Positions 39,304 through 49,973 of a stretch of DNA of 64,000 nt are shown here, piece after piece. Position 1 is the stretch's first letter. Every line of letters begins with the position of its first letter. The position numbers and the translations under genes are program-made. The notes below the pieces were generated by a model. The model worked only from the letters and a program-made list of their open reading frames with translations, did not search any database and had not been told where the DNA came from. Source of the DNA: Chrysophaeum taylorii (taxonomy: Eukaryota > Sar > Pelagophyceae > Pelagomonadales > Pelagomonadaceae); NCBI GenBank assembly GCA_029834535.1, contig JAQMWT010000677.1, positions 1 to 64,000 on the forward strand, given 5' to 3'.

Positions 39304-40398
39304 CTAGGACGACGACGACGACGACGACGACGACAAAGGCGGAAGGATGCGGTCGAAGCGGGCGGAGGTCTGGTAGTCTCCAGGTTCGATCGCAAAGTCT
39401 GCCATGTGGTGGTGTTCCGCTGAGAAGAGGTCGCAGGCTCGGGGCGAGGTCCGGAGGACGCAGGAAAAAAAAACGGCACTCAAGTAGGGGGCCGACGGCG
39501 AGAAGCTGAGGTCGTCGTGAGCGTAACCGTCGAGCTCGGCGATGGCGGCGAGGCGGGGTTGCGAGCGGATAGAGTTGTAGAGGTGGTAGGCGACCGAGGG
39601 CGGACACTTAGCGTCGAGGGTTCCGGCAATGATAAAAGACGGGACCTTAACCCGAGCGAGGAGGTCGAGCGGAGCTCCAAAGAAATCGCGCCTGCCGTCG
39701 TCCCAATAAGGGGCAATCGAGACGGCGGCCGAGGCGTTGTGGATCGCGGCGTTGACGAGCGTCGCCTTACCTCCCATAGACATTCCGAGGATCCCGAGGC
39801 CTTTCGTCGCATCGACGGGGGTCCACGCGCGCGCGATCGCGGCCAAGCGGCGCTGGTCATCGGGTGCCTCCCGGCACCACCCCCCGACAGCCAGAGGTGA
39901 AACGACGACAAATCCCGAGGCGGCGAGGCCCTCGAGGAGCTTAGAGTTTCTGGTTTGGACGGACCAGCCAGGCCTGTGTTCGAAGTCGCCCGGGGAGAAC
40001 ACGACGAGCGGGTGGCGGCCCTCGAGCGGGTGGAACACGATGGCCTGTGTCGTGTTGAAGCACTTGAGCCCGTCGACCGTCACGGTGTGATTTATGGTTT
40101 CCAGCCGACGCAGCCCGAGCCGCCGCGAGGCCGTGGTGAGGAGTACCGTTGTCTCCATTGCCTCCATCGTCGTCGGCGCTGCCCACGTCCGCTTCTGCCA
40201 CCCGAGCCGCAGCACATAGCCACTCCACATGACGAAGCACAGCACTCCCGCCCGAAGCGTCAGCTTGCTGCCGCGAAAGAGTCCGCGCTGAGGAGGCGCG
40301 TAGTCGACCGGCATCGGGCCCACGGGTCCCACGGACCCATACTGTGGTTGTCGCACCTCATCCTCCTCCCCGGGGAGGATGTGCAAGGCGGTGTACAT
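39304..40398 (-). CDS. Membrane-anchored alpha/beta hydrolase
   Basis: The 364-residue product has a short cytosolic N-terminus, a hydrophobic anchor at about 47-66 (LRAGVLCFVMWSGYVLRLGW) and a lumenal hydrolase domain (about 105-300). The fold features are HPLVVFSPGDFEHRPGW, ASGFVVVSPLAVGG, the nucleophile elbow GILGMSMGGKATL (Ser of GMSMGG), the acid in IIAGTLDAKCPP and the probable catalytic His in LDGYAHDD. The layout resembles the chlorophyllase/dienelactone and PET-hydrolase-like branch. Substrate is unknown. Potential N-glycosylation sites (NHT, NTT, NAS) fit a lumenal domain. The C-terminal Ser run is encoded by a TCG-type tract at 39308-39335. Confidence 0.8.
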   Translation of the reverse strand: MYTALHILPGEEDEVRQPQYGSVGPVGPMPVDYAPPQRGLFRGSKLTLRAGVLCFVMWSGYVLRLGWQKRTWAAPTTMEAMETTVLLTTASRRLGLRRLETINHTVTVDGLKCFNTTQAIVFHPLEGRHPLVVFSPGDFEHRPGWSVQTRNSKLLEGLAASGFVVVSPLAVGGWCREAPDDQRRLAAIARAWTPVDATKGLGILGMSMGGKATLVNAAIHNASAAVSIAPYWDDGRRDFFGAPLDLLARVKVPSFIIAGTLDAKCPPSVAYHLYNSIRSQPRLAAIAELDGYAHDDLSFSPSAPYLSAVFFSCVLRTSPRACDLFSAEHHHMADFAIEPGDYQTSARFDRILPPLSSSSSSSSS

Positions 40399-41264
40399 CA
40401 GTCGCGTGTGGCTGGCTCAGAGATGCGCAACCGTAACGCACTCCCACGGACCGCATACGTAAACCCAACGGACATATTCGCTCTTACCACAATTCGTCCG
40501 TTAATATTGCGCCACCGTCGTCATTGTCCCCCTCATTGCTCAGGGCTTGACGCTGCTCATGCATGCGCGATTGGCGACAGATGGGTGCTCGCAACGTCAC
40601 CCGTGATAACAAGACACGCCTCTTCAGCACGCGGCTCAGTACCACCATCCATTACGGCCGTCCCGCGCACTCCTCGTGCCATGCGCGTATGCGTTGTCTA
40701 GTCGTTTTAACCCTCAATAAAACCTAGTACCCTACGAGGGCTGCCTGTCAGACTCTGTCAACGTCTGTGCACACGATGGGTACTACTACTTGTCGAGCAG
40801 CGCGCGGTCGTGAGAGCCGGTGCTTCTCCAATGGGAAAAACTTGCTCTATGGTCAGAGGTCGAGCGATGGGCTCTGAGCCCTCGGCCCCCTCCCAGATCC
40901 TCTCCCGTTTCCATCACCCACCCTTCACGATCCTCGCTATACCTCTCCTATTTTCCGTGTCGCGCATCTTGCAATTTCGCCTACGACGTCGCCTTTTTAT
41001 TACTACTCTGCTGGCCACATCGGTCATATCCTTTTTTGATCGATCGATCGATCGACGTAGGTTTCTCTCTCTCTCTTCTTCTTCTTCTTCTTCGTCGCAT
41101 CCCTAGAAAGCTACCTACAAACGCACGAAGGAATTGGATGTCGGGGGTCGTCGGGATAATCATCATGCGGCTCCTCTTGCTCAACCCAACCTCCTTCTCC
41201 ACGAATGAAATCTACGCGGGACTATGATGTTGTCTACTATATGAAAGGAAGGCGCGCTCGGCGA
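40399..41264. other. Intergenic region, no gene recognised
   Basis: About 870 bp between two minus-strand genes. It has a GATC tetranucleotide tract at about 41037-41057 and a CTT tract near 41080. Open frames here lack recognisable features. It should contain the hydrolase promoter and the nucleoporin 3' UTR. Confidence 0.55.
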
Positions 41265-44200
41265 CTAGCCCCGCATTTGCGTGAACGCGGGGTTGCCGGC
41301 AAAGCTGTTCTGGAAGGGACTCTGCTGTTGTGGCTGGACGGCACCGAAGGAGCCGAAGCCGCCCGCGTTTGGCGGCTGCTGCTGCACCCCAAACCCAACA
41401 GTCGGTTGTTGCGCGCCGAACTGCGAAGCTCCGAAGGACGGAGACTGGCCACTTTGGCCGCCGCCGCCGCCGCCGCCGCCAAAGGGCGCTTGCTGCTGCC
41501 CACCGATGAATGGCGACTGTTGCTGGCCGAAGGGAGTCGCGGGCGCCGCGGACGCGCCGAAAGCGCCCTGGGACGAGGACGGCGCGCCCGAGCCAAAGAC
41601 AGAGGTCGGTTGCTGCGCGGCGACGGCGCCAAAGGACGCCCCGGCTTGCGGTGCTCCGCGGCCAAAGCTCCCGAAAGGCTGTTGTTGCTGCTGGTTTGGA
41701 GCGTTGAAGCCACCACCGAGGTTGCTGGTGGCGCCAAAGGACGCTCCAAGGCCGCCGTACGAGGCGAAGGACGATCCCGCGGGCTGCTGCGACGCGGCAA
41801 AGGACGGCATGCCGTCGCCGAGACGCGCGGGCGTGCCAAACGAGGGAGCCGCGTTGGGCGCGAAGGATCCGCCGAGTTGCTTTCCCTGGAGCTTGTCGCC
41901 GTACTTTCGGCGCAGTTGGCCCAGGAGGATCGACTCTCGGCCTTTGTATTTTTCCAAGAATTGGTCGACTTTCGAGAGCTTCGAAGGCTCGACCTGTTGG
42001 TAAATTGCGACGACTTGGGCCCGGATGTCGCTGGTCTGCTGTTGCATCCCAAATCCGGGCGTGCTCGTCGCCGCTTGCATGCCGCCAAAGGGCGATGCCC
42101 GAGGAGGCGGCGCCGACGCCGTCGCGAAGCTGCTCCCACCGCCGAACGGCGCGGTCGTGCTGCTGCTGCTGCTGCTGCCGAAGATACCGCCTGTCGTCGA
42201 CGTCGTCGTCGTCGTCGTCGTCGTAGTCGGGGCAGCAGCGCCGCCACCGCCGAAAAGAGACTGCTGTTGGAGGCCGTCGTCTCGCATGTCGGCGTTCGTC
42301 GGGTCGGAGACTTGAGGAGCGAACAACGACGCGGGCTTTGACGCGTCGCCTTTGGCGGGCGTCATGGCCATCGACGTTGCCGAGGCATCGCCGCCGCCGC
42401 CGCCAAAGAGATTTGTGGTCTGCTGCGTCGATGCCGCCGCCGCCGCCGGCGGCGGCGGCAATCCCGCGTTGTTGTTTGATGCGAACGGGGCCAGCGGAGC
42501 CCGCCTCGGCTGTTGTGGTGCGCCAAACGCAGGCGACGGCTGCGCCGCGGTACCGAGGTACTTTTTGTGGAGAGTGGCGAGCATCTCCTCTTCGCGTCCC
42601 TCGTACTTGTCGAGGTATTGATCGACCTTGGACACTTTGTCGGGCGCGTGCTTCTGGTAGAACTCGATCAAATAGGTGCGATAGTCCTTGCCAGGGGGCA
42701 AGCTGCTGCCCGCGATCGAGGCTGAAGGCGCTGGCGCCGCCGGCGCGGGAGGGTGCATGACCGAGTCCTGTCGTGAGAGACCCTCGCCGTCGCCGGCAGG
42801 AGTCGCAAACGCGGGGGCTGGAGCTCCGGTTGCTTGGTCGTTGGTTTTTGCCTCTTGTTGGGGCCCGCCCGGTGTCGCCGCGACCGAAGGCGCGCTGAAG
42901 AGAGGGACGCTCGGCGCTGCCTTGATGAAGGAGAATTCCGGGGGCTTCTCATCCTCCTCTTCTTTGGTGGGGAGGGCGTCGGGCGCCGCCGGAGCTGCCG
43001 CGGCCGGTTTGGGCTCGAGGCTCAGCGAGAAGCTGCTGAACGTCGGCGTCGCGGGCGTCTTGGCGGCTGCGGTGGTGGTGGTGGTCTCGGCGGGCTTGGT
43101 GGTGAAGAACTGGAATTCGCCGGGGGTCTTTGGCGGCGCGTCGCTCGCCGCGGGGGAGGAGCCCGCGAGCGCCGAGGCAAAGGCCGAGCCGAAGAGCTTG
43201 CTCCTCCCGTCGTCCGAGGCGAACGACGAAAATCCTTTCTCTTCGTACCGGGGAGTCGTCGACGCGTCCTGTTTCTCGCCTGCTGCGTCGCGGTCGTCGT
43301 CGTCGTTGGATGGTTCCTTGAACAGCGCGACTGCGGGTTTGTTGGCGTCTTTTTCCGCCGCCGCCGCGGATCGGGTTTGCCGTAGTACGGGCGTCGCGCC
43401 GGCGCCAAAGAAGGGCGAGTCGTCGGCGACGACCGAGGGGGTTGGCTCGAAGGCGAGGCGGGTTTTGGGCGTCTCTTTGAGCGAGGACGACGAAAACTCT
43501 TGGGCCGGCTTGGGCTTGGCGGGCGTCGATACGGACGGCTCTGCGGCGGCTGTTTCGGGCTTGGCGTCGAGCAACCTCGAGAACGGGACGGCCGCCGCGC
43601 CCCGGAGAGTATCGTCGCACAACGCGATTGGCGAGGGCCTGACGGTCGGCGACCGACGAAGGCGAAGGGCCGACGACGCGGGCGCCCTCGGGGAGCACGA
43701 GGCGCGCTCGTCTCGCGGCGCGAGCTTGGTTGCCGACGCCAATAGCCGGGAGAGCTGCTGCTCGTACTTTTGTTGCTCCGCGTCGTCGTCGCGCGGCGTA
43801 CGAGCCAGCGCGGGGAGGAGCACGGGCTCCTCTTTCGCATCCCGGGAGCGGCGCTCAAAGGCTTCGACTTTGCGCTCGAGCGCGGGGACGACGCGGTCGC
43901 GGAGGCCCTTGGCGGCCTCGTAGGTCGACCGCAGTCGGCGAAAAAAAACGCCGAGGTCGGCCTTCTTCTTTTTAACAACCGCCGCCGCCGCCGTATTGCG
44001 CGGGCTCGCCACGATCAGCGCCGCCGGCGAGGGCTTGCAGAGGTCGTCGTCGAGGGCTTTGCGATGGCGCAGGATGAGCGCGAGCTCGTTTAGGCTGCCC
44101 TCGACGTCTCGGAACATGCTGCGGAGCTTGTCGAGCCGCGCCCTGGAGGAGGCGTCGAGCTCGCGGGTCTCGAGCACCTCGCGCCATCGCGCCGCCGCCT

Positions 44201-47200
44201 GCTTGGCGCGCTCGTCTTCGGCCGACAAACTCTTTTTTTCCGACAAGAGCTCGACGCCGCGCGATATCTCGAGAGCCCACTGCGCGTCGTAGATTTGCCG
44301 CCGGACGTCCTCGCAGTTCCCGAGGAGGGCCGCGCGCGCGCGCGTCAGATCGCGCCAGCCCGCTTCTCCGGCGTCGAGCGCCGCCGTGATGCTCCTGAGT
44401 TCTCCGCGGATCGCCTCGCGCTGCTTGTCCATCGCGACCGCCATGCGGTCCGCTTCGCTCTTGGCCTCGCGCACGGCCTCGCGCGCCGCCGACCGCGACG
44501 CGTCGAACTCGGACAGAATCTTCAACGTCTCGCGTTCCCACTCGTCGCGCGGCGCTTCCTCCTCTTCTTCCGGGACGACGCTTGTCGTCTTCGGCGCCCC
44601 GAAGGGCGCGGGCGCCGTCCTCGACATTGGCGGGATCGGCGCGTGCCCCAGGGACGCGCGACTCGACCCCGAAGAAGGAGAAGAGCTTCCCTCGAGCACC
44701 TTGGCTTTGTTGGGTGCTTCCGTCGATGGCTTTGCCGGATACGACACTTTCGACGGCGCCGACGATCCGAACGACGACGCTCTGGGGGCCGTCGTGGAGC
44801 TCCCCGTCGGCTTTGGTGACTCTTGATACGACGGCGTCGAGATCTCGGCCATCGCTCCGATCGGTTTTGGCGCCTCCTTCGCCACGCCGGCGAACCCGCC
44901 CGAGCCTTTATTTGGGGTCGCCGTCGAGCTCGGCGCCGAAGACGCACCACTAAAAAACGGCTTTGGTGCGCCCGTCGCCATCGGGGGGTACCCACCAGAG
45001 CTCTTCTTTGCTTCGGCTGCTGGGGCAAATCCAAACAACGGCTGGGCCGCGCTCGTCGGCGTGATACCGCCCGAGTCCGTTGACGGGGCTGGCGCTGTTG
45101 CTGTTGCTGCTGCTCCTCCAAAGGGCTTGGGCGCCGTCTTCGACATGGGCGGGATACCGGCAAATCCGGTTGACGGGGATAGAGCTGTTGCTGCTCCTCC
45201 TCCTCCTCCTCCTCCGAAGGGCTTTGGACCTGTCTTCGACATGGGCGGGATGCCGGCGAAGCCAGTCGACGGGGCTGGAGCTGTTGCTGCTCCTGCTCCA
45301 AAGGGCTTGGGCGCGGTCTTCGACATGGGCGGGATGCCGGCGAAGCCAGTCGACGGGGCTGGAGCTGTTGCTGCTCCTGCTCCAAAGGGCTTGGGCGCGG
45401 TCTTCGACATGGGCGGGATGCCGGCGAAGCCAGTCGACGGGGCTGGAGCTGTTGCTGCTCCTGCTCCAAAGGGCTTGGGCGCGGTCTTCGACATGGGCGG
45501 GATGCCGGCGAAGCCAGTCGACGGGGCTGGAGCTGTTGCTGCTCCTGCTCCAAAGGGCTTGGGCGCGGTCTTCGACATGGGCGGGATGCCGGCGAAGCCA
45601 GTCGACGGGGCTGGAGCTGTTGCTGCTCCTGCTCCAAAGGGCTTGGGCGCGGTCTGCGACATGGGCGGGATGCCGGCAAATCCAGTCGACGGGGCTGGAG
45701 CTGTTGCTGCTCCTGCTCCAAAGGGCTTGGGCGCATTCTTGGACATGGGCGGGATGCCGGCGAAGCCAGTCGACGGGGCTGGAGCTGCTGCTGCTCCTGC
45801 TCCAAAGGGCTTGGGCGCGGTCTTCGACATGGGCGGGATGCCGGCGAAGCCAGTCGACGGGGCTGGAGCTGCTGCTGCTCCTGCTCCAAAGGGCTTGGGC
45901 GCGGTCTTTGACATGGGCGGGATGCCGGCGAAGCCAGTCGACGGGGCTGGAGCTGCTGCTGCTCCTGCTCCAAAGGGCTTGGGCGCGGTCTTCGACATGG
46001 GCGGGATGCCGGCAAATCCGGTCGACGCGGCTGGAGCAGCAGCCGCTCCTCCTCCTCCAAAGGGCTTGGGCGCAGTCTTCGACATCGGCGGAATGCCGGC
46101 GAAGCCAGTCGAGGGAAATTCTGGCTTGGGTGGGGCCGCGATGGCTGGTGGCGCGGATTGCGCCCCCGAAGGCAGGGCCTCTAAGGGGGTCGGATTGACG
46201 TCGTCGGCGGCATCGTTGGTGAATTTGTAGACGGAGAGGACCGAGGCCGTGCTGAGGAGAAGCACGAGCGAGGTGGGCTTGGGATGGTCGGTGCGAGTGG
46301 AAGCGATCGCAAGACCGGCGATGAAGACCGTAAATTCCTCGCCGTCGCGCGCGATTGTCGGAGCCCTCGCCGCGAGGAGCGTCTCGTCCTCGGGCGCGTG
46401 GACGTGCCAGTCGTAGTCTGCCCGAGACCTCAGCAGCTTGACGTCGGGAGCGAGATTCGTGCAGGCGAGGCAGCACCCCCAAGCGGGGTGGGCCGCCACG
46501 AAAAGGTCGTGGGGACCGTCGCCGTCGAAAGCGACGAGGCAGTCGTCGAGGTCTGCGGGCTGCGAGACGACGCGACCCTCCGCGTCGAAGACGGCGCAAG
46601 CGACGTTCTCGACGCCCGGGCCGCGCGCGTACCATACCAGAAGCTTGGCATCGTCGAGCCACGCGAGACCGGTGACGCGCCAGCCATCCTCCCGTTCGAA
46701 CTCGACGGCCGTCGCGAGGAGCCGCGTCTCCCCGACCTCGACGGTCGCGTCGGTCGCGACAGCTAGAATCGACGACGTCGGATTGAACGCGCACGCCGAC
46801 GCGCCAGGTGTCTCCCGGACAACCTCGAGCGCGGTCGAGAGAACCACGACGCCGGTAGATGTGGTGACGGCGACGCGCCCGTCGCCGGCGACATCGAGCC
46901 GCCGCACGATATCGGGGACGCGCCGCGCGCCGTCGCGACGCCAAGAAAGGTCCGAAGATAATCGCAGCGCGCACACCTCTCCTGCCTCTGTCGCCACCAC
47001 GACGCGCGGCCCGGAGGGCGCGGTCGCGAGGCATGCGACCGGGCTCTCCATCCGAAGACTGCTCGAGGGCGCCGCGAACGGCCTTGCCTCCCGTCGCCGT
47101 CCCTCGCGTCGCGCCGCCCCTTCGACATCGGTCACGCGCCAAGCCATGACGCGCGTTCCCGCACCCAACACGACGACCCCGTACCGATCAAGCACGCCCA

Positions 47201-47291
47201 GCCGCGGGCCCGTTGCGGGGCTCCGCACCTCTTCGCCGAGGGGGCCGAGGTCGCCGCACAGCTCGAGCCGCAGATCGTTGTCCGCGTCCAT
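41265..47291 (-). CDS. NUP214/NUP159-like FG nucleoporin
   Basis: A single 2,008-residue frame. Residues about 1-360 fit a beta-propeller as in NUP214/NUP159 (for example VACLATAPSGPRVVVATEAG and SACAFNPTSSILAVATDATV). About 395-760 is an array of roughly twelve 28-residue units, each with one FG (STGFAGIPPMSKTAPKPFG). A coiled-coil region follows (about 915-1110), where NUP214 binds NUP88/NUP62 partners. More FG, PFG and GFG motifs fill the rest. Two copies of a 45-residue motif, with DKVSKVDQYLDKYEGRE and SKLSKVDQFLEKYKGRE, lie at about 1535-1580 and 1755-1800. The last 200 residues are Gln/Gly/Phe-rich. It would sit on the cytoplasmic face of the nuclear pore and work in mRNA export. NUP214 identity is by architecture. 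Confidence 0.82.
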   Translation of the reverse strand: MDADNDLRLELCGDLGPLGEEVRSPATGPRLGVLDRYGVVVLGAGTRVMAWRVTDVEGAARREGRRREARPFAAPSSSLRMESPVACLATAPSGPRVVVATEAGEVCALRLSSDLSWRRDGARRVPDIVRRLDVAGDGRVAVTTSTGVVVLSTALEVVRETPGASACAFNPTSSILAVATDATVEVGETRLLATAVEFEREDGWRVTGLAWLDDAKLLVWYARGPGVENVACAVFDAEGRVVSQPADLDDCLVAFDGDGPHDLFVAAHPAWGCCLACTNLAPDVKLLRSRADYDWHVHAPEDETLLAARAPTIARDGEEFTVFIAGLAIASTRTDHPKPTSLVLLLSTASVLSVYKFTNDAADDVNPTPLEALPSGAQSAPPAIAAPPKPEFPSTGFAGIPPMSKTAPKPFGGGGAAAAPAASTGFAGIPPMSKTAPKPFGAGAAAAPAPSTGFAGIPPMSKTAPKPFGAGAAAAPAPSTGFAGIPPMSKTAPKPFGAGAAAAPAPSTGFAGIPPMSKNAPKPFGAGAATAPAPSTGFAGIPPMSQTAPKPFGAGAATAPAPSTGFAGIPPMSKTAPKPFGAGAATAPAPSTGFAGIPPMSKTAPKPFGAGAATAPAPSTGFAGIPPMSKTAPKPFGAGAATAPAPSTGFAGIPPMSKTAPKPFGAGAATAPAPSTGFAGIPPMSKTGPKPFGGGGGGGAATALSPSTGFAGIPPMSKTAPKPFGGAAATATAPAPSTDSGGITPTSAAQPLFGFAPAAEAKKSSGGYPPMATGAPKPFFSGASSAPSSTATPNKGSGGFAGVAKEAPKPIGAMAEISTPSYQESPKPTGSSTTAPRASSFGSSAPSKVSYPAKPSTEAPNKAKVLEGSSSPSSGSSRASLGHAPIPPMSRTAPAPFGAPKTTSVVPEEEEEAPRDEWERETLKILSEFDASRSAAREAVREAKSEADRMAVAMDKQREAIRGELRSITAALDAGEAGWRDLTRARAALLGNCEDVRRQIYDAQWALEISRGVELLSEKKSLSAEDERAKQAAARWREVLETRELDASSRARLDKLRSMFRDVEGSLNELALILRHRKALDDDLCKPSPAALIVASPRNTAAAAVVKKKKADLGVFFRRLRSTYEAAKGLRDRVVPALERKVEAFERRSRDAKEEPVLLPALARTPRDDDAEQQKYEQQLSRLLASATKLAPRDERASCSPRAPASSALRLRRSPTVRPSPIALCDDTLRGAAAVPFSRLLDAKPETAAAEPSVSTPAKPKPAQEFSSSSLKETPKTRLAFEPTPSVVADDSPFFGAGATPVLRQTRSAAAAEKDANKPAVALFKEPSNDDDDRDAAGEKQDASTTPRYEEKGFSSFASDDGRSKLFGSAFASALAGSSPAASDAPPKTPGEFQFFTTKPAETTTTTAAAKTPATPTFSSFSLSLEPKPAAAAPAAPDALPTKEEEDEKPPEFSFIKAAPSVPLFSAPSVAATPGGPQQEAKTNDQATGAPAPAFATPAGDGEGLSRQDSVMHPPAPAAPAPSASIAGSSLPPGKDYRTYLIEFYQKHAPDKVSKVDQYLDKYEGREEEMLATLHKKYLGTAAQPSPAFGAPQQPRRAPLAPFASNNNAGLPPPPAAAAASTQQTTNLFGGGGGDASATSMAMTPAKGDASKPASLFAPQVSDPTNADMRDDGLQQQSLFGGGGAAAPTTTTTTTTTSTTGGIFGSSSSSSTTAPFGGGSSFATASAPPPRASPFGGMQAATSTPGFGMQQQTSDIRAQVVAIYQQVEPSKLSKVDQFLEKYKGRESILLGQLRRKYGDKLQGKQLGGSFAPNAAPSFGTPARLGDGMPSFAASQQPAGSSFASYGGLGASFGATSNLGGGFNAPNQQQQQPFGSFGRGAPQAGASFGAVAAQQPTSVFGSGAPSSSQGAFGASAAPATPFGQQQSPFIGGQQQAPFGGGGGGGGQSGQSPSFGASQFGAQQPTVGFGVQQQPPNAGGFGSFGAVQPQQQSPFQNSFAGNPAFTQMRG
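45070..46115 (-). repeat. 84-bp coding minisatellite of the FG nucleoporin
   Basis: About twelve near-identical copies with an 84-bp period (for example unit starts at 45256, 45340 and 45424) encode the 28-residue FG unit. Copies vary mainly by single bases (Lys to Asn or Gln, Ala to Thr) and by glycine-run length at both ends. Near identity implies ongoing unequal exchange or gene conversion. Confidence 0.92.
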
Positions 47292-49973
47292 GATGCCGAG
47301 AAAGAGGGTTTATTACTATTTCCTTGCTGCGTTGAAACGCAAAAAACCCTACTTCAGCTTGAACATTACCCCTCGAACGAGGCCACAGCGCCGTTTTGTT
47401 GCACGCGATGCTCGAAACCAATTCTGGCGTTTGTGGCGGGCCCACCAAAGACGACCGTCGCGGGTTGGGCAGGGTCACGCGACACTTCTTCTTATATGGC
47501 CTCTAATAAAGTGGCGCTTGCTACCCTTATCATCACCGACAAGCTGTACACACCAGCGTGTTACCGAGAGCACTGCGCCATCTATGGCAGGCACACCGTG
47601 GCTGTGACCGAGCATCGGCAAGAGCGCCACAATACGAAATCGCATGGGTGGGCGCGTTCTACGGTCACTCGCTCCACGTTGAGAGGGAGGAGCTCGTCTG
47701 GTGCTGATTCCTTCATAGTATTTTCCCCAAATGCCAGCGTGCACGTGCGTGATCAGCGCGCTAGATGCCTCGAACCGTGTCTGCAGATGGGCGAGCGGAA
47801 CAAAGAAGAGAAATTGATTTCGGTGATCGCGGACGAACAGGAGCCTGCGGTTGTCACCCACGTCCACCTCTTACTGTTTTCGCTCCGTGGTTTCATCTTC
47901 GTCCAACCTGGCGGGCTGAGCGAGTGGAACAAGCGCGTCCGCCTGGCGCAAGTTTTCTCAGAGGCATATATTGGGAGGAGACTTTCGAATCTGGCGATTG
48001 ACTTATTTTGGCATTTGCAGAATCTCTGCTGGTGATGAAACTTTTCTTGTGCTGCTGCAGCTTGGGTCGCCCTCCATAGCTTGGCGGATTACGCGCTTCG
48101 CGCGGAACTCCTAATTTCTGTCATCGATTCGCGCGACAAGTAACCAAAACTACACGCAACAATCGGTATGGTGACTCGCGAGGTTCTTTCTGAAGGCTCT
48201 GCCGACATGAGACTGAGTGTAATCGGAGCCGAGGTATGTCGCTGAAATATTACTCGCACTGTACTCGCGGATTCAAGGGCGGGCCTTCCGAGAGCACTTG
48301 TTGCGACTACCTCGCTGAGTCCATGTCTATCTACCCGAGAATTTACCTGACAGGTGAAGTTGGGTGAAATGCGATGCCAGGACTTCGCGGTGTGCGTCTC
48401 TCACCACCGCGAGCGACAAACTTGGCAACGCGAACGCCAGTGACCCCGGGTGATTGTGGCTTCCATTTTTCGGCTTTTAATCGCGACACATCGTCTAATT
48501 GAACATGCGTCGACCTAGGCCGACGCCCAGTTTGGCGTGTGCAGGTTTCCGTGTCTCGAACGCTGGTTGTGACTGGTTCATCGAGTTTCAGTACCGTGGC
48601 TACATCTGCCGTTCACTGTCAGAATCGCGCGGCATCATCGTATCTGGCCTAAGGCATATCTTCGAGGTGCACAGACGGTAAGGAAAAAGGACGCTCCGTC
48701 CTCGTTGCAGACCGTGCTCATCACATACCTTATTGTGCGCTGCCGAAGAGCTGTGTGCTGAAACAATGTACCTCAGTGTTGAAGTTCACGTCGGGTCTCA
48801 GCCAGCTCGTTTGAAATCGCGTTCACCAGTCGAAGTGTGCGCACGGTGATATGTTGGCACGAACACAGTATGTACACTCCGTGCTGGTCGCTCCGAGGGA
48901 GAAAGCACAGCGAGAGTCTCGCCACCGGTGGCCGCAAAAGGTGTCGCGAGCAGCGAATCGACAGCCGATGCGGCGAGCGACGAAGGTATCGGTAGTGGTA
49001 TTGGCGTGCAAGTGGCCGCAAGCTTCACACCGACGGCCACAGCTAAATAGCGCTTGGTGACACACGAGGGAGCAATGCGCGTTGTGATCAGAAATTGAAT
49101 GATCAGAAGCCCGCATATAAAATGGGCACCAGGGCGCCGGACAAGCCCCCCGGTGGCGCCGAGCGACGCCGTCCGCGAAAGCACAACCTCAGGAAGTGCC
49201 CTGCACGCAAAGTCCACAATGCCCGCGTAGTTGTTGACGTCGCGCACGAGTGGAGACGCCGAGGTCATCGCAACAAGCTGGACATGCCGAGTGCCAAAGC
49301 GAAAATGGGTCTCCAGCAATGCGCGTGCGAGCGGAGCCCCACGCGGCCCGAGAGCAGTCGAACTCAGCTCGAGGGGCCGGCGCAGGAATTTTCCGGTCCC
49401 TCCCCCCGTGACGATATGGGCGCGAGACAGCGCAACACGCGAGCGCTCATCACAGCGTTGGCACATACACCGAGCGCGGCTCGATGGTCCCGCCCCTTTC
49501 TAGCTTCGCCGTACGGCGAGCTCGAGGCTTGCGGGCGTTGTCGACTAGCTCTGCGGCAGCGAAAAGATCGTCTGCCGCTCGAGAGAAAGAAAAGAAAGAA
49601 TGAGACGAGCTTTGACAACATGTCGGCGGAAACGCCAACGGCGCTGTGCACGGGATGATAGCAGTGCCGGGCAACATCAATTGATTATCCGTAGGAGATA
49701 AGTAAGCAAGCAAATTTTTTGGACGTCACGCCACCGGTAATAATAAAAAGCAATCTGGCGGCGGCGCGCGAGCGACAGAGGGCTGGCGACAGCGCTTGAA
49801 GAAAGAAGGCGGAACGACTAGCTTTCTGACCGCCGACCGCGTGGGGGGGTTCGACACTGGATTGATGACACACGGTCGCGGTGCGATCGCTTTGACGAAT
49901 GAATGATATGATTAAAAAAAATGGATTACGGTAAAGATTGGCGGTTAGGAGGGTTAGTATCGATCGAATTATT
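47292..49973. other. Gene-poor 2.7-kb region
   Basis: Open frames exist at 47433-48035 (plus, 200 codons), 48798-49466 (minus, 222 codons) and 49095-49658 (plus, 187 codons), but none shows a domain, leader or convincing composition. The last two overlap antisense. The base composition is more AT-rich than the neighbours. It may be old transposon sequence. The promoters of the nucleoporin (minus) and the OCRL-like gene (plus) must lie at its ends. Confidence 0.5.

Noticed and set aside
42688-43923. Plus-strand 411-codon open frame within the nucleoporin
   Set aside because: It is an antisense shadow in a GC-rich, low-complexity coding region, with no domain of its own.
45070-46115. CRISPR-like regular repeats
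   Set aside because: The period is 84 bp without unique spacers, in frame inside a eukaryotic coding sequence; this is a coding minisatellite.
45061-46230. Plus-strand 389-codon repetitive open frame antisense to the nucleoporin
   Set aside because: It is the mirror of the 84-bp minisatellite. The minus frame has the FG motifs, a propeller and coiled coil in the same 2,008-codon frame; the plus frame only repeats a Gly/Ala/Pro string.
47433-48035. Plus-strand 200-codon frame
   Set aside because: It lacks a domain, leader or coherent composition and sits in an AT-richer, gene-poor region; I could not support it as a gene.
48798-49658. Overlapping antisense frames (222 codons minus, 187 codons plus)
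   Set aside because: Neither has recognisable features and they exclude each other; left within the gene-poor region.
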